Assembly: GCF_008011855.1 (NCBI RefSeq)
Contig: NZ_VOUX01000006.1
Coordinates: forward strand, 92,169 to 156,168
Origin: Serratia bockelmannii
GTDB lineage: Bacteria > Pseudomonadota > Gammaproteobacteria > Enterobacterales > Enterobacteriaceae
Direction of reading: 5' to 3'
DNA: 64,000 nt
Shown here piece by piece: positions 7,394 through 19,984 of this stretch (positions within the stretch are counted from its first letter, which is position 1; each line of letters starts with the position of its first letter). The position numbers were made by a program, and so were the translations under genes. Below the pieces are notes generated by a model. It saw nothing but the letters and a program-made list of their open reading frames with translations. It did no database searches and had not been told where the DNA came from.

Positions 7394-8321
7394 TCGGCAG
7401 CAAATCCTCGCCGCGTTCGACGCCGAGACCATAACGCCGCTGCTGAAGCAGGGTTTTATCGCCTACTCGCAACAGCGAGTGCAACAACCGCCGGTGCAGC
7501 ATTTCCTGTTCGAGCGTGCCGCCGGCGACTGCTGCATCAAGTCCGCCTGGCTGGAAGGTGACGAACTGTTCGTGGTCAAGATCTCCGCCGGTTTCTATCG
7601 CAACGCCGAACACGGCCTGCCGAGCAATCAGGGGCTGGTGATGGCGTTCTCCGCCCAGACCGGCGAACCGCAGGCGCTGCTGCAGGATGAAGGTTGGCTG
7701 ACCGCGTTGCGCACCGCCCTGGCCGGCCGCATCGCCGCCGAGCTGTGCGCGCCGCCGCATATTCAGGCGATCGGCATGGTCGGCACGGGTCTGCAGGCGC
7801 GGCTGCAGCTGCAATGCCTGAAACCGGTGACCGATTGCCGAGACGTATGGGTGTGGGGACGAGACGAACAGGCGCTGGCGGCGTATCGGCGCGATGCCGA
7901 AGCCGAGGGTTTTCGGGTGCGGGTTACGCAGAATGCGGCGGAACTGGCAGCGCACTGTCGGCTGATCGTGACCACCACGCCCAGCCGCGAACCGATATTG
8001 CAGGCGGCGGATATTCGGCCCGGCACGCACATCACCGCCGTGGGCGCCGACGCGCCCGGCAAACAGGAACTGGCGACCGATTTGGTGGCCAACGCAGACG
8101 CGCTGCTGGTCGATGCCCTGACGCAGTGCGCGGACTATGGTGAGATCGCGACGGCTTATCGGCAAAACAGGCTGATTTCAACGCCAATCGTCGAAATGGG
8201 CGCCGTCTTGGCGCAGGGAGGGCGGGTACGACGCGAGCCGCAGCACATCACCATCGCCGATCTCACCGGCTTGGCGATTCAGGATCTGCAGATCGCCAAA
8301 GGGGTGTTGGCGAAAGTATAA
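7380..8321 (+). CDS. Ornithine cyclodeaminase/mu-crystallin family protein (EutC-like)
   Basis: A 313-residue NAD(P)-binding protein of the ornithine cyclodeaminase/mu-crystallin family. The Rossmann motif is GMVGTGLQARLQL (about residues 130-142). The catalytic region includes IKSAWLEGDELFVVKISAGFY near residues 45-68 and the late GADAPGKQEL loop near 220. Family members are cyclodeaminases, alanine dehydrogenases or ketimine reductases, and sequence alone does not choose. It begins inside the dehydratase gene (14-base overlap), so the two are surely co-translated and probably act in one pathway: the dehydratase could supply an imine or keto acid that this enzyme reduces. It ends 26 bases before the converging yidA gene. 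Confidence 0.82.
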   Translation: MHILNRQQILAAFDAETITPLLKQGFIAYSQQRVQQPPVQHFLFERAAGDCCIKSAWLEGDELFVVKISAGFYRNAEHGLPSNQGLVMAFSAQTGEPQALLQDEGWLTALRTALAGRIAAELCAPPHIQAIGMVGTGLQARLQLQCLKPVTDCRDVWVWGRDEQALAAYRRDAEAEGFRVRVTQNAAELAAHCRLIVTTTPSREPILQAADIRPGTHITAVGADAPGKQELATDLVANADALLVDALTQCADYGEIATAYRQNRLISTPIVEMGAVLAQGGRVRREPQHITIADLTGLAIQDLQIAKGVLAKV

Positions 8322-8323
8322 AG

Positions 8324-8339
8324 GGGCGCCGCAGCGCCC
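8324..8339. terminator. Stem-loop between the EutC-like gene and yidA
   Basis: A perfect 6-base GC stem (gggcgc/gcgccc) with a 4-base loop lies between the converging stops, one base after the upstream gene. There is no clear T-run, so it is a weak bidirectional terminator candidate. Confidence 0.4.
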
Positions 8340-8347
8340 ACGCGTTA

Positions 8348-9163
8348 TCAGGCGTTGAGCACGAACTTCTCGATAGCGCGCGCCACGCCGTCCTCTGTAT
8401 TGGCGCTGGTGACAAACTGCGCCACCGCTTTCAGTTCGGGAATGGCGTTGCCCATCGCTACGCCGACGCCGGCATATTCGATCATCGCCGTATCGTTGGC
8501 CTGATCCCCCAGCGTCATGATGTTTTCCCGCGCCACGCCCAAATGCTCGGCCAGCATTCTCACCCCGGCGCCCTTATCGACGTTCTTGTGCAGGATCTCG
8601 AGGAAATAAGGCGCGCTTTTCAGGATGGTATAACGCTCGCGCGTTTCCGCCGGGATGCGCGCGATAGCGCGGTCCAACAGCTCCGGCTCGTCGATCATCA
8701 TCACTTTAGGGAAACGCATCTGGCGATCCATCTCTTCCACGCTGCGGTATTTCAGCGGAATACCGGTCATTTCCGCCTCGTGTATGGTGTACTTGCCGAT
8801 ATCCTTGTTCGGGGTATACAGGGTATCGAAATCAAACGCCTGGTAGTGAACGCCGAACTCGCGCGCCATCTGCTCAAAGTGCAGATAATCCTCAAAGCCC
8901 AGCGTTTCTTGCAGAATGCAGGCGCCGTCAACCGCACGCAGCACCAGCGCGCCGTTATAGGTGATACAGAAATCGCCGGGGCCCTGAATGTCCAACTGGC
9001 GCAGATAATCCTGCACGCCGACATAAGGCCGCCCGGTGGCCAACACCACGTGCACCCCTTTGCGCCGCGCCGCCGCGATAGCCTGCTTTACCGCCGGCGT
9101 GATTTGGTGCTGCGGATCCAGCAACGTGCCGTCCATGTCGATCGCAATCAGTTCAATAGCCAT
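8348..9163 (-). CDS. yidA: Sugar-phosphatase YidA (HAD superfamily)
   Basis: A 271-residue HAD-IIB (Cof-type) phosphatase. The nucleophile motif is DMDGTLLD (Asp8/Asp10). Motif II is VLATGRP, with Thr and Arg near residues 43-46. The conserved late lysine lies in the HKNVDKGAGVRML stretch, and the metal-binding motif is GDQANDTAMIEYAG (about 219-232). E. coli YidA hydrolyses small sugar phosphates such as erythrose 4-phosphate and alpha-glucose 1-phosphate in the cytoplasm. It lies downstream of gyrB on the same strand, behind a strong terminator, the same order as in E. coli (yidA-gyrB-recF-dnaN-dnaA). Length and motifs are complete. Confidence 0.95.
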   Translation of the reverse strand: MAIELIAIDMDGTLLDPQHQITPAVKQAIAAARRKGVHVVLATGRPYVGVQDYLRQLDIQGPGDFCITYNGALVLRAVDGACILQETLGFEDYLHFEQMAREFGVHYQAFDFDTLYTPNKDIGKYTIHEAEMTGIPLKYRSVEEMDRQMRFPKVMMIDEPELLDRAIARIPAETRERYTILKSAPYFLEILHKNVDKGAGVRMLAEHLGVARENIMTLGDQANDTAMIEYAGVGVAMGNAIPELKAVAQFVTSANTEDGVARAIEKFVLNA

Positions 9164-9240
9164 TCAACGCTTCTCCCAGTGGTTTTTTCCCCATGCTAAC
9201 GCGTTTCAGCCTCGGCTGTCAGCGCCAAAAAAGGCGCAAA

Positions 9241-9272
9241 AAAATCCGCGCGGGTCGCCCGGCGCGGATTTT
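9241..9272 (-). terminator. Rho-independent terminator of gyrB
   Basis: An 11-base stem (aaaatccgcgc at 9241-9251 with gcgcggatttt at 9262-9272), with an inner GGG/CCC extension, lies 17 bases after the gyrB stop. The minus-strand 3' side runs into seven Us, the form of an intrinsic terminator for the dnaA-dnaN-recF-gyrB transcript. Confidence 0.85.
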
Positions 9273-9288
9273 CACAGCCATTAACGCA

Positions 9289-11721
<2,433 letters not shown>

Positions 11722-12807
11722 TTAGTCCTGTGGTTGAACCTCTATTTTACCCTGTTCCACGCGGAACATCTTGCCCTTTTCACCGGCCATGTCGGTCACT
11801 TGTTCAGCGCTGACTGCGCTGACAAAAACCTGGGCCTGGGTGGCTTTCAGGCGATCGGCCAGCAACCGGCGACGGCCGGTGTCCAGCTCGGAGGCAAAAT
11901 CATCAATCAGATACAGGCAACGCCGCCCGCTCTGCCGGGTGAGAAACTCACCCTGCGCCAAGCGCAACGCGCACATCAGCAGCTTAAGCTGACCGCGCGA
12001 TAACAAATCCTCTACCGGCGTGCCGTCGGCACGAATGCGAAAGTCCGCTTTATGCGGCCCCACCGCGGTATAGGTCAACGCCCTGTCGCGCTCAAACTGG
12101 CGCTCCAGCAGCTCGCCGTAGTCGCTCTCTTTGTCCCAGCCGCGTTGGAAGGAGAAGCTCAGGCCGAATTCAGGCAGAAACTGCGCACAGGTCGCGGTGA
12201 TATCCGCGGCGATCGCGTCGCTGTATTCCGCCCGCCATTCGCTGATGCGCTCCGCGAGCGGGATCAGTTCCTGATCCCAAGCGCGGATCTGCGCATAGCG
12301 ACTCACCTGGCGCAGCGCGGCATTGCGCTGCTTCAGTAACCGTTTCAGGTTGCTCCAGGCGGTGAAAAAACCGGGTTCGTTATGAAAACAGCCCCAGTCC
12401 AGGAAGGCGCGCCGGAATTTCGGCCCGCCGTTCAGCAGGGTAAAACCTTCGGGGGTGATCAGCTGCATGGGCAGCAGCTGCGCCAGCTCGGCCACCTTGT
12501 GGCCGTCGCTGCCATCGATGCGTACTTTGCTGTCACCCTGACGGCTCTTACTCAATCCTACCGACAGCTCGCGCTCCGCACCTTCGATGCGGCCATGCAA
12601 CACGAACTCCGGTTGGTCGTGGCGAATCACCCGACCAGCCTGCAGGCTGCGAAAGGCGCGGCCGTGGCCGAGCGTATACACCGCTTCCAGCACGCTGGTC
12701 TTGCCGCTGCCGTTGGCGCCAACCAGGAAGTTGAATCCCGGCGCTAGCGCCAAATCCGCCGCCTCGATATTGCGGAAGTCTTTAATCAATAAACGCGTCA
12801 GAGCCAT
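11722..12807 (-). CDS. recF: DNA replication and repair protein RecF
   Basis: A 361-residue SMC-like ATPase that, with RecO and RecR, loads RecA onto gapped DNA. Walker A is GANGSGKT (residues 30-37), the signature [18 protein letters not shown] lies near 270, and Walker B is [13 protein letters not shown] near 300. The first helix [16 protein letters not shown] is typical. It sits between dnaN (45 bases upstream) and gyrB, the conserved order. Codon choice and length are ordinary. Confidence 0.98.
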   Translation of the reverse strand: MALTRLLIKDFRNIEAADLALAPGFNFLVGANGSGKTSVLEAVYTLGHGRAFRSLQAGRVIRHDQPEFVLHGRIEGAERELSVGLSKSRQGDSKVRIDGSDGHKVAELAQLLPMQLITPEGFTLLNGGPKFRRAFLDWGCFHNEPGFFTAWSNLKRLLKQRNAALRQVSRYAQIRAWDQELIPLAERISEWRAEYSDAIAADITATCAQFLPEFGLSFSFQRGWDKESDYGELLERQFERDRALTYTAVGPHKADFRIRADGTPVEDLLSRGQLKLLMCALRLAQGEFLTRQSGRRCLYLIDDFASELDTGRRRLLADRLKATQAQVFVSAVSAEQVTDMAGEKGKMFRVEQGKIEVQPQD

Positions 12808-12852
12808 GCAATCTCTTTACCGATGACGGTGCTGTAATTCAAGGTAACGAGA

Positions 12853-13953
12853 CTACAACCGCATTGGCATGACAACGTAGGCCGCCGCCTGGCTGGCGCC
12901 GTCTTCGATCTGCACGCTGGAGACCGAGTCGGTCAACAGCAGGCGCACGTCTTCACACTTGAGCGCGTTCAACACGTCCAGCACGTAGCTGACGTTGAAG
13001 CCGATCTCCATCTCCGCGCCGTCGTAGCTGACGTCGAGGATCTCTTCCGCCTCTTCCTGCTCCGGGTTGTTGGCGGTGATCTTCAGCTGGTTCTGGCTGA
13101 CGTACAGCCGCACGCCGCGGAATTTCTCGTTCGAGAGAATGGCCGCGCGGGCAAACGCCTGCTTGAGCAGATCGCAGCCGGCTTCCAGCGTTTTATCCGG
13201 GTTCTTCGGCAAGACGCGACGATAGTCCGGGAAACGGCCGTCAACCAGCTTGGACGTGAAGATGAAATCGCCGACGTGGGCGCGGATGTTGTTGCTGCCG
13301 ATCTGCAACTGCAGCAGCGAATCGCCGCCGTCCAGCAGGCGCACCAGCTCCATCACCCCTTTACGCGGCACGATCACCGAATGCGACGGCAGCTGCTGGC
13401 CGATCGGCATCGAGCACACCGCCAGGCGGTGGCCGTCGGTCGCGACGGTGCGCAGCTCTTCGCCTTCGGTTTCAAACAGCATGCCGTTCAGGTAGTAACG
13501 CACGTCCTGATGGGCCATCGAGAACTGGGTAGCTTCGATCAGGCGCTTCAGCGTCGCCTGCGGCAAGGTGAACTCCACCTCGCTCTGCCAGTCGTCCAGG
13601 TTCGGAAAGTCCGCCGCGGGCAGCGTAGACAGTGAGAAACGGCTGCGGCCGGACCGCACCAGCATGCGCTCGCTCTCCAGCGTGACGGCGATCTCCGCCC
13701 CTTCCGGCAGGCCACGGCAGATATCAAAGAATTTGCGCGCAGGCACGGTGGTCGCGCCCGGCTCATGCGGTTGGGACAGGGCGACGCGCGCCACCATCTC
13801 CATCTCCAGATCGGTGCCGGTCAGCAGCAGGGAGCCTTCCGTCACCTGCAACAGCAGGTTGCCCAGGATCGGCAAGGTCGGGCGGCCGCCCAGCGGGCTG
13901 CTCACCTGTTGCAGCGGTTTTAGCAGATGCTCACGTTCAACGATAAATTTCAT
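12853..13953 (-). CDS. dnaN: DNA polymerase III beta subunit (sliding clamp)
   Basis: A 366-residue clamp, identical in length to the E. coli protein, made of three repeats of the clamp fold. It starts MKFIVEREHLLKPLQQVS and ends SQAAAYVVMPMRL, the C-terminal strand that borders the peptide-binding pocket for clamp partners. It forms a dimeric ring that tethers Pol III and is used by Hda, MutS, MutL and others. The ATG lies 4 bases after the dnaA stop, so translation is coupled to dnaA. Confidence 0.99.
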   Translation of the reverse strand: MKFIVEREHLLKPLQQVSSPLGGRPTLPILGNLLLQVTEGSLLLTGTDLEMEMVARVALSQPHEPGATTVPARKFFDICRGLPEGAEIAVTLESERMLVRSGRSRFSLSTLPAADFPNLDDWQSEVEFTLPQATLKRLIEATQFSMAHQDVRYYLNGMLFETEGEELRTVATDGHRLAVCSMPIGQQLPSHSVIVPRKGVMELVRLLDGGDSLLQLQIGSNNIRAHVGDFIFTSKLVDGRFPDYRRVLPKNPDKTLEAGCDLLKQAFARAAILSNEKFRGVRLYVSQNQLKITANNPEQEEAEEILDVSYDGAEMEIGFNVSYVLDVLNALKCEDVRLLLTDSVSSVQIEDGASQAAAYVVMPMRL

Positions 13954-13957
13954 AGCG

Positions 13958-15352
13958 CTATGAAGATAATGTTCTGATTAAATTGGAGAAATCTTCTTTG
14001 ATGTCGTGACTTTCCTCACGCAGCTGCTCGATCTTCCGGCAGGCGTGCAACACCGTGGTATGGTCGCGGCCACCAAACGCATCGCCGATTTCCGGCAGAC
14101 TGTGGTTGGTGAGTTCCTTCGCCAGCGCCATCGCCATCTGGCGCGGGCGGGCAACGGATCGCGAACGCCGCTTGGACAGCAAATCCGCGACTTTAATCTT
14201 GTAATACTCCGCCACCGTCTTTTGGATATTGTCGATGGTGACCAGCTTTTCCTGCAGCGCCAGCAGATCGCGCAGCGCTTCGCGCACGAAATCAATGGTG
14301 ATAGCCCGGCCGGTAAAGTTGGCGTTGGCGATCACGCGGTTCAATGCCCCTTCGAGCTCACGCACGTTGGAACGCAGGCGCTTGGCGATGAAGAACGCCA
14401 CTTCGCCCGGCAGGCGAATGTCGTTTTCGTCGGCCTTTTTCATCAGGATCGCCACGCGGGTTTCCAGCTCCGGCGGCTCGATCGCCACCGTCAGCCCCCA
14501 ACCGAAGCGAGACTTCAAGCGATCTTCCACCCCGTTGATCTCTTTAGGGTAGCGATCCGAGGTCAGGATGATCTGCTGATTGCCTTCCAACAGGGCGTTA
14601 AAGGTATGGAAGAACTCTTCCTGCGAACGCTCCTTGTTGGCGAAAAATTGGATGTCATCGATAAGTAAGGCGTCGACCGAACGGTAGTAGCGCTTAAACT
14701 CTTCGATGGCATTATTTTGCAACGCTTTGACCATGTCCTGCACGAAGCGTTCCGAGTGCATGTAGACCACTTTGGCGTTGGCCTTGCGCGCCATGATGCC
14801 GTTGCCGACCGCGTGCAGCAGGTGAGTTTTACCCAGGCCGGTACCGCCATACAGGAACAAAGGGTTGTAGGCGCCGCCCGGATTGTCCGCCACCTGGCGA
14901 GCCGCCGCGCGCGCCAGCTGGTTGGACTTACCCTCGACGAAGTTGTCGAAGGTGTGTTTAGGATTGACGTTGGAGCGGTAAGAGAGCTCGGGCTGCGCCG
15001 CCGCGTTGTCCCAGCTCGGGCGCAAAGGTGCAGCCGTACGCGCCGCCGGGGCCGCAGGGGCGCTGCTGACGCTGGCGGTCACGGTCTGGCTGATCACCTG
15101 CGTGATCGGCTTGCTGCCGACTTCAAAACGCAGCAAAGGCGCGTCCGTGCCGCAGAAATCATTCAGCAGACCATTGATGTTGTTTAAGTACTTATCGCGA
15201 ACCCAATCCAGCACAAAACGGTTAGGCGCGTACAGCGCCAGGGTGTTGTCACTCAGTTCCGCCTGCAATGGGCGAATCCACATACTAAATTCTGTGGCAG
15301 GTAACTCATCCTGCAATCGGGCAAGACACTGCTGCCAAAGCGAAAGTGACAC
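13958..15352 (-). CDS. dnaA: Chromosomal replication initiator DnaA
   Basis: A 464-residue AAA+ initiator that binds DnaA boxes in oriC and opens the AT-rich 13-mers. Domain I (residues 1-85) starts [20 protein letters not shown]. Domain II is a short alanine-rich linker (about 86-128). Domain III carries Walker [10 protein letters not shown] (169-177) and Walker B LLIDDIQF. Domain IV ends with the DnaA-box-binding signature [15 protein letters not shown]. The start is taken as the GTG at 15352, matching the E. coli GTG start, with ggag 7 bases upstream; another in-frame GTG at 15364 would add four residues and overlap that site. It lies about 33 kb from oriC, as in other Enterobacterales. 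Confidence 0.97.
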   Translation of the reverse strand: MSLSLWQQCLARLQDELPATEFSMWIRPLQAELSDNTLALYAPNRFVLDWVRDKYLNNINGLLNDFCGTDAPLLRFEVGSKPITQVISQTVTASVSSAPAAPAARTAAPLRPSWDNAAAQPELSYRSNVNPKHTFDNFVEGKSNQLARAAARQVADNPGGAYNPLFLYGGTGLGKTHLLHAVGNGIMARKANAKVVYMHSERFVQDMVKALQNNAIEEFKRYYRSVDALLIDDIQFFANKERSQEEFFHTFNALLEGNQQIILTSDRYPKEINGVEDRLKSRFGWGLTVAIEPPELETRVAILMKKADENDIRLPGEVAFFIAKRLRSNVRELEGALNRVIANANFTGRAITIDFVREALRDLLALQEKLVTIDNIQKTVAEYYKIKVADLLSKRRSRSVARPRQMAMALAKELTNHSLPEIGDAFGGRDHTTVLHACRKIEQLREESHDIKEDFSNLIRTLSS

Positions 15353-15740
15353 GGCGGACTCCACTCGAACAAGATCAATAAAGAAAAGAAACGGGCAACT
15401 TTTTATAACTCATGATTTTTGACACATACCCGGCATCGGCTGTTTGCCTGTGGGGGATGCGAACCGCCTTTCACGGTTTGTGTCCCTCACGATCCCGGCA
15501 TGAGGGATCGCGATCGGAATGACGGATCATAGCGCAATCCGAGCAAGAGATCCTCCCCTTCCTCACAGATTAGATCCATTTTATCCACAGGCCGCGGCCG
15601 GCGGCGATCTTTTCACCGCCAACGCCGAATGACCGCGCAGATCCCGGCCGCTGCGCCGCGTTTTTTACATTGTCAACCGGTTATACCCTGTTATCCACGT
15701 CGGATCCTGGGATCGCGCGCAAAGGATCTCACGGGGATCC
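15353..15740 (-). promoter_or_regulatory. dnaA control region with DnaA boxes and clustered GATC sites
   Basis: This divergent region holds a consensus DnaA box TTATCCACA at 15581-15589 and a one-mismatch box TTATCCACG at 15691-15699. About ten GATC (Dam/SeqA) sites fall between 15491 and 15740. On the minus strand TATGAT (15526-15531) overlaps a GATC and is the best -10 candidate for dnaA; no good -35 is visible. DnaA autoregulation and SeqA control at dnaA are known in E. coli; the same layout is present here. I see no gene in the interval. Confidence 0.7.
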
Positions 15741-15768
15741 TTGCGATTTCACCCCGAGTCCGTATAAT
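15741..15768 (+). promoter_or_regulatory. rpmH distal promoter
   Basis: TTGCGA (15741-15746) and TATAAT (15763-15768) are separated by 16 bases, with a GC-rich segment after the -10. It faces rpmH and would give a leader of about 260 bases. Confidence 0.6.
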
Positions 15769-15900
15769 CTTCGCCCTACGTGTGATACCTGGTTCCTTAT
15801 GGTGCGTCATTAGCCAGACAGGATTCTGCGGTGACCACGGGCCAAGACCGGATTTTGTTCCGTTATTGGCAGACAACCAGGTAGGCTGGCGCGATGCGAA

Positions 15901-15929
15901 TTGACTCAGGACTGTACAATTATTACAAT
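15901..15929 (+). promoter_or_regulatory. rpmH proximal promoter
   Basis: TTGACT (15901-15906) and TACAAT (15924-15929) with an ideal 17-base spacer make a strong sigma-70 promoter. It would start rpmH-rnpA-yidD-yidC mRNA about 98 bases before the rpmH ATG. Confidence 0.75.
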
Positions 15930-16021
15930 CCCGCTTCTTTATGTATTGCGATTGAGGCGTCGGTCATCTTCACGCCGAGTAGCCAAACGCGTTTACTGAT
16001 CAGTAATTATTTTAAGTTTAG

Positions 16022-16174
<153 letters not shown>

Positions 16175-16191
16175 TAAAGCTAACCCGCTGA

Positions 16192-16551
16192 GTGGTTAAG
16201 CTCGCTTTTCCCAGGGAGTTACGTTTGTTAACTCCCACTCATTTCACTTTCGTCTTCCAGCAGCCACAACGGGCTGGCACGCCGCAAATCACCATCCTCG
16301 GCCGCCTGAACCAGCTGGGGCATCCCCGCATCGGTCTTACCGTCGCCAAAAAACACGTCAAACGCGCGCACGAGCGTAATCGGATCAAACGCCTAACCCG
16401 CGAAAGCTTCCGCTTGCGTCAGCACGAATTACCGGCGATGGATTTTGTCGTGGTGGCCAAAAAGGGGATAGCGGATTTGGATAACCGCGCGCTGACGGAA
16501 GCTTTGGATAAATTATGGCGTCGCCACTGTCGCCAGGCTCCCGCATCCTGA
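16192..16551 (+). CDS. rnpA: Ribonuclease P protein component
   Basis: The 119-residue protein cofactor of RNase P, which helps the M1 RNA remove 5' leaders from tRNA precursors. The signature RNR motif is present as [16 protein letters not shown] (about residues 62-77), and the N-terminus [13 protein letters not shown] matches the E. coli protein. The start codon is GTG, as in E. coli. It overlaps yidD by 37 bases in another frame, the conserved nested arrangement of this cluster. Confidence 0.98.
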   Translation: MVKLAFPRELRLLTPTHFTFVFQQPQRAGTPQITILGRLNQLGHPRIGLTVAKKHVKRAHERNRIKRLTRESFRLRQHELPAMDFVVVAKKGIADLDNRALTEALDKLWRRHCRQAPAS

Positions 16552-16772
16552 TCGGGCTGGTGCGGGCCTATCAGCTCGTCATCAGTCCGCTGCTAGGGCC
16601 TCGTTGTCGCTTCCAGCCGACATGCTCTCATTACGCAATTGAGGCATTAAGCAGGTTTGGCATGATAAAAGGCAGTTGGTTAGCATTGAAACGCGTATTA
16701 AAATGCCACCCTTTGAACCCAGGTGGCGATGATCCGGTGCCGCCAAAAACCGACGATAACAGAGAACACTAA
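16515..16772 (+). CDS. yidD: Membrane protein insertion efficiency factor YidD
   Basis: An 85-residue small membrane-associated protein that helps YidC-dependent insertion. The family core is clear: an amphipathic N-terminal segment, then [21 protein letters not shown] with the conserved cysteines, and [18 protein letters not shown]. The length equals the E. coli protein. It starts inside rnpA (37-base overlap) and ends 2 bases before the yidC ATG, so the three are coupled. The DNREH tail is also conserved. Confidence 0.97.
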   Translation: MASPLSPGSRILIGLVRAYQLVISPLLGPRCRFQPTCSHYAIEALSRFGMIKGSWLALKRVLKCHPLNPGGDDPVPPKTDDNREH

Positions 16773-16774
16773 CG

Positions 16775-18412
16775 ATGGATTCGCAACGCAATCTTCTCCT
16801 CATCGCTCTGCTGTTCGTGTCTTTCATGATCTGGCAGGCATGGCAAACGGACAATGCTCCGCAGCCGGCCGCACAGACCACGCAACAGACTTCGAACGCA
16901 GTAGCCGGTGATGCCGCCAGCCAGGCCGTGCCAGCCAGTGGTCAGGGTAAGCTGATTACCGTGAACACCGACGTGCTGTCACTGACCATCAACACCCGTG
17001 GTGGCGATATCGAGCAGGCTAAACTGTTGGCCTACCCGGATACCCTGGGTTCATCGACTCCGTTCCAACTGCTGGAAACCACTCCGTCGTTCGTCTATCA
17101 GGCACAAAGCGGCCTGACCGGTAAAAACGGCCCGGACAACCCGGCCAACGGCGAGCGCCCGCTGTATCAGGCGGCGCAGGACAGCTACACCCTGCCGGAA
17201 GGCCAGGACGAGCTGCGCATCCCGCTGACCTACACCGATAAAGACGGCGCGATCTACACCAAGACCTTCGTGCTCAAACGCAATCACTATGCGGTCGGCG
17301 TGGATTACAGCATCGACAACAAAGGCGCGACGCCGCTGGAGCTGACCCTGTTCGGCCAGCTGAAGCAGACCACCGAATTGCCTAAGCACCGCGACACCGG
17401 CAGCAGCAACTTCGCGCTGCACACCTTCCGCGGCGCGGCGTACTCGTCCAGCGAGGACAAGTACCAGAAATACGCGTTCGACAAAGACGAAAACCTGAGC
17501 GTCACCACCAAAGACGGTTGGGTCGCCATGCTGCAGCAGTACTTCGCCACCGCGTGGGTACCGGCGACCAAGGGTGACAACACCTTCTACACCGCCAAAC
17601 CGGGTGACAACCTGTCCACCATCGGCTTCAAATCTACCCCGGTCGTGGTGCAGCCTGGCGCTCAGCAGCAGCTGAACGCGACCCTGTGGGTCGGCCCGGA
17701 GCTGCAGGATCAGATGGCCCAGTTGGCGCCGCACCTGGACCTGACCGTGGATTACGGCTGGCTGTGGTTCATCTCCCAGCCGCTGTTCAAACTGCTGAAG
17801 TTCATCCACGGCTTTATCGGTAACTGGGGCTTCTCCATCATCATCATCACCTTCATCGTGCGCGGCATCATGTACCCGCTGACCAAGGCGCAGTACACCT
17901 CGATGGCGAAAATGCGCATGCTGCAGCCGAAGCTGCAGGCGATGCGCGAGCGCATCGGCGATGACAAACAGCGCATGAGCCAAGAGATGATGGCGCTGTA
18001 CAAGTCGGAGAAAGTGAACCCGCTCGGCGGCTGCCTGCCGCTGATCATTCAGATGCCGATCTTCCTGGCGCTGTACTACATGCTGATGGGCTCGGTCGAG
18101 CTGCGCCACGCGCCGTTCGCCCTATGGATCCATGACCTGTCGGCGCAAGACCCGTACTACATCCTGCCAATCCTGATGGGCGTGACGATGTTCTTCATTC
18201 AGAAGATGTCGCCAACCACCGTGACTGACCCGATGCAGCAGAAAATCATGACCTTCATGCCGGTGATCTTCACAGTGTTCTTCCTGTGGTTCCCGTCCGG
18301 TCTGGTGCTGTATTACATCGTCAGTAACCTGGTGACCATCCTGCAGCAGCAGCTGATTTACCGTGGTCTGGAAAAACGCGGTCTGCACAGCCGCGACAAG
18401 AAAAAAAGCTAA
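16775..18412 (+). CDS. yidC: Membrane protein insertase YidC
   Basis: A 545-residue Oxa1/YidC/Alb3-family insertase of the inner membrane that inserts proteins alone (for example ATP synthase subunit c) or with SecYEG. In order: a first transmembrane helix (about residues 5-22), a large periplasmic beta-domain (about 55-340) and the five-helix insertase core, with the charged cytoplasmic hairpin [18 protein letters not shown] and the groove helices around [10 protein letters not shown]. The tail is basic (RDKKKS). It is the last gene before an intrinsic terminator and mnmE. Its substrate operon, atp, lies in the same window. Confidence 0.98.
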   Translation: MDSQRNLLLIALLFVSFMIWQAWQTDNAPQPAAQTTQQTSNAVAGDAASQAVPASGQGKLITVNTDVLSLTINTRGGDIEQAKLLAYPDTLGSSTPFQLLETTPSFVYQAQSGLTGKNGPDNPANGERPLYQAAQDSYTLPEGQDELRIPLTYTDKDGAIYTKTFVLKRNHYAVGVDYSIDNKGATPLELTLFGQLKQTTELPKHRDTGSSNFALHTFRGAAYSSSEDKYQKYAFDKDENLSVTTKDGWVAMLQQYFATAWVPATKGDNTFYTAKPGDNLSTIGFKSTPVVVQPGAQQQLNATLWVGPELQDQMAQLAPHLDLTVDYGWLWFISQPLFKLLKFIHGFIGNWGFSIIIITFIVRGIMYPLTKAQYTSMAKMRMLQPKLQAMRERIGDDKQRMSQEMMALYKSEKVNPLGGCLPLIIQMPIFLALYYMLMGSVELRHAPFALWIHDLSAQDPYYILPILMGVTMFFIQKMSPTTVTDPMQQKIMTFMPVIFTVFFLWFPSGLVLYYIVSNLVTILQQQLIYRGLEKRGLHSRDKKKS

Positions 18413-18455
18413 GCGTATTGTAGGGGTTCGGCGCGCCGACCCTTGCAGTCACCCC

Positions 18456-18483
18456 AAAGGCGGTCATTAGACCGCCTTTTTGC
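18456..18483 (+). terminator. Rho-independent terminator after yidC
   Basis: A 10-base stem (aaaggcggtc at 18456-18465 with gaccgccttt at 18470-18479), an ATTA loop and a short T-run follow yidC by 43 bases. It separates yidC from mnmE. Confidence 0.85.
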
Positions 18484-18508
18484 ATCTTAATCGTCAGAGA
18501 GAACCGTT

Positions 18509-19873
18509 ATGAGCACCACCGATACCATCGTTGCCCAAGCCACCCCGCCGGGACGCGGCGGCGTCGGCATTCTGCGCATTTCCGGAAGCAAGGCCAAAGA
18601 CGTCGCCCAGGCGTTGCTCGGCAAGCTGCCGAAGCCGCGCTACGCTGACTATCTGCCGTTCCGCGACGCCACGGGCGCCACCCTCGATCAGGGCATCGCG
18701 CTGTGGTTCCCGGGGCCGAACTCCTTTACCGGCGAAGACGTGCTGGAACTGCAGGGCCACGGCGGGCCGGTGATCCTCGATCTGTTGCTCAAGCGCGTGC
18801 TGGCGCTCCCTGACGTGCGCATCGCACGGCCCGGCGAGTTCTCCGAACGCGCGTTCCTCAACGACAAACTCGATTTGGCGCAGGCCGAAGCGATTGCCGA
18901 TCTGATCGACGCCAGCTCCGAGCAGGCGGCACGTTCGGCGATGAACTCGCTGCAGGGCGCGTTTTCCACCCGCATCCACCAGCTCGTGGAAGCGCTCACT
19001 CACCTGCGAATCTACGTGGAAGCGGCAATCGACTTCCCGGACGAAGAAATCGACTTCCTGTCCGACGGTAAAATCGAGGCGCAGCTCAACGACGTAATGG
19101 CGGATCTGGACAACGTGCGCGGCGAAGCGCGCCAGGGCAGCCTGCTGCGCGAAGGGATGAAGGTGGTGATCGCCGGGCGCCCCAACGCAGGTAAATCGAG
19201 CCTGCTCAATGCGTTGGCCGGGCGCGAGGCGGCGATCGTGACCGATATCGCCGGCACCACTCGCGACGTCTTGCGCGAACATATCCATATCGACGGCATG
19301 CCGCTGCACATCATCGACACCGCCGGCCTGCGCGACGCCAGCGACGAAGTGGAACGCATCGGCATCGAACGTGCGTGGAACGAGATTGAACAGGCCGACC
19401 GAGTGCTGTTTATGGTTGACGGCACCACCACCGCCGCCACCGAGCCGGCTGAGATCTGGCCGGAATTTATGGCGCGCCTGCCGGGCACGCTGCCGATCAC
19501 CGTGGTGCGCAACAAGGCCGACATCACCGGTGAAGCGCTGGGTCTGACAGAAGTGAACAACCACTCACTTATTCGCCTGTCGGCCCGCACCGGCGAAGGC
19601 GTCGATGTGCTGCGCGATCATCTTAAACAGAGCATGGGCTTCACCAGCAATATGGAAGGCGGCTTCCTGGCGCGCCGTCGCCACCTGCAGGCGCTGGAGC
19701 TGGCGGCACAGCATCTGGTGCAGGGTAAAGAACAGTTAGTGAGCGCTTACGCGGGGGAGCTGCTGGCCGAGGAACTGCGCCAGGCGCAGCTGGCCCTGAG
19801 TGAAATCACCGGCGAATTCACCTCCGACGATCTGCTGGGCCGTATCTTCTCCAGCTTCTGTATCGGGAAATAA
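18509..19873 (+). CDS. mnmE: tRNA modification GTPase MnmE (TrmE)
   Basis: A 454-residue GTPase that, with MnmG (also in this window), adds the carboxymethylaminomethyl group to wobble uridine 34 of several tRNAs, using 5,10-methylene-tetrahydrofolate. In order: the N-terminal folate-binding domain (about 1-118; [20 protein letters not shown]), a helical domain, the G domain (about 216-377) with G1 [10 protein letters not shown]3 DTAG and G4 NKAD, and the C-terminal CIGK motif with the functionally required cysteine. The length equals the E. coli protein. The start lies 25 bases after the yidC terminator with gagag upstream. Confidence 0.98.
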   Translation: MSTTDTIVAQATPPGRGGVGILRISGSKAKDVAQALLGKLPKPRYADYLPFRDATGATLDQGIALWFPGPNSFTGEDVLELQGHGGPVILDLLLKRVLALPDVRIARPGEFSERAFLNDKLDLAQAEAIADLIDASSEQAARSAMNSLQGAFSTRIHQLVEALTHLRIYVEAAIDFPDEEIDFLSDGKIEAQLNDVMADLDNVRGEARQGSLLREGMKVVIAGRPNAGKSSLLNALAGREAAIVTDIAGTTRDVLREHIHIDGMPLHIIDTAGLRDASDEVERIGIERAWNEIEQADRVLFMVDGTTTAATEPAEIWPEFMARLPGTLPITVVRNKADITGEALGLTEVNNHSLIRLSARTGEGVDVLRDHLKQSMGFTSNMEGGFLARRRHLQALELAAQHLVQGKEQLVSAYAGELLAEELRQAQLALSEITGEFTSDDLLGRIFSSFCIGK

Positions 19874-19941
19874 TCGACTGCGAGCGCCGTATCCTACTCG
19901 GCGCCCGCATGTTACTTCTCCCGGCGGCATCAAAACTCACC

Positions 19942-19983
19942 TAAGCTTATCTCATCAATTTTGCTGCGTGAGAGATAAGCTTA
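19942..19983 (+). repeat. 12-base perfect inverted repeat at the hydroxylase start codon
   Basis: taagcttatctc (19942-19953) recurs as its exact inverse complement gagataagctta (19972-19983), with 18 bases between and the ATG two bases later at 19985. The right arm covers most of the GAGAGA ribosome-site candidate (19970-19975). It may be a repressor operator or an mRNA hairpin controlling translation. Confidence 0.75.
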
Positions 19984-19984
19984 C

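Noticed and set aside
15629..15904. Open frame of 91 codons between dnaA and rpmH
   Set aside because: It overlaps the rpmH promoter and a DnaA box, has no ribosome site, and no homologue is known in this well-studied interval.
19885..19904. gcgccg ... cggcgc hairpin after mnmE as a terminator
   Set aside because: Only 6 base pairs, a 9-base loop and no T-run; too weak to call.
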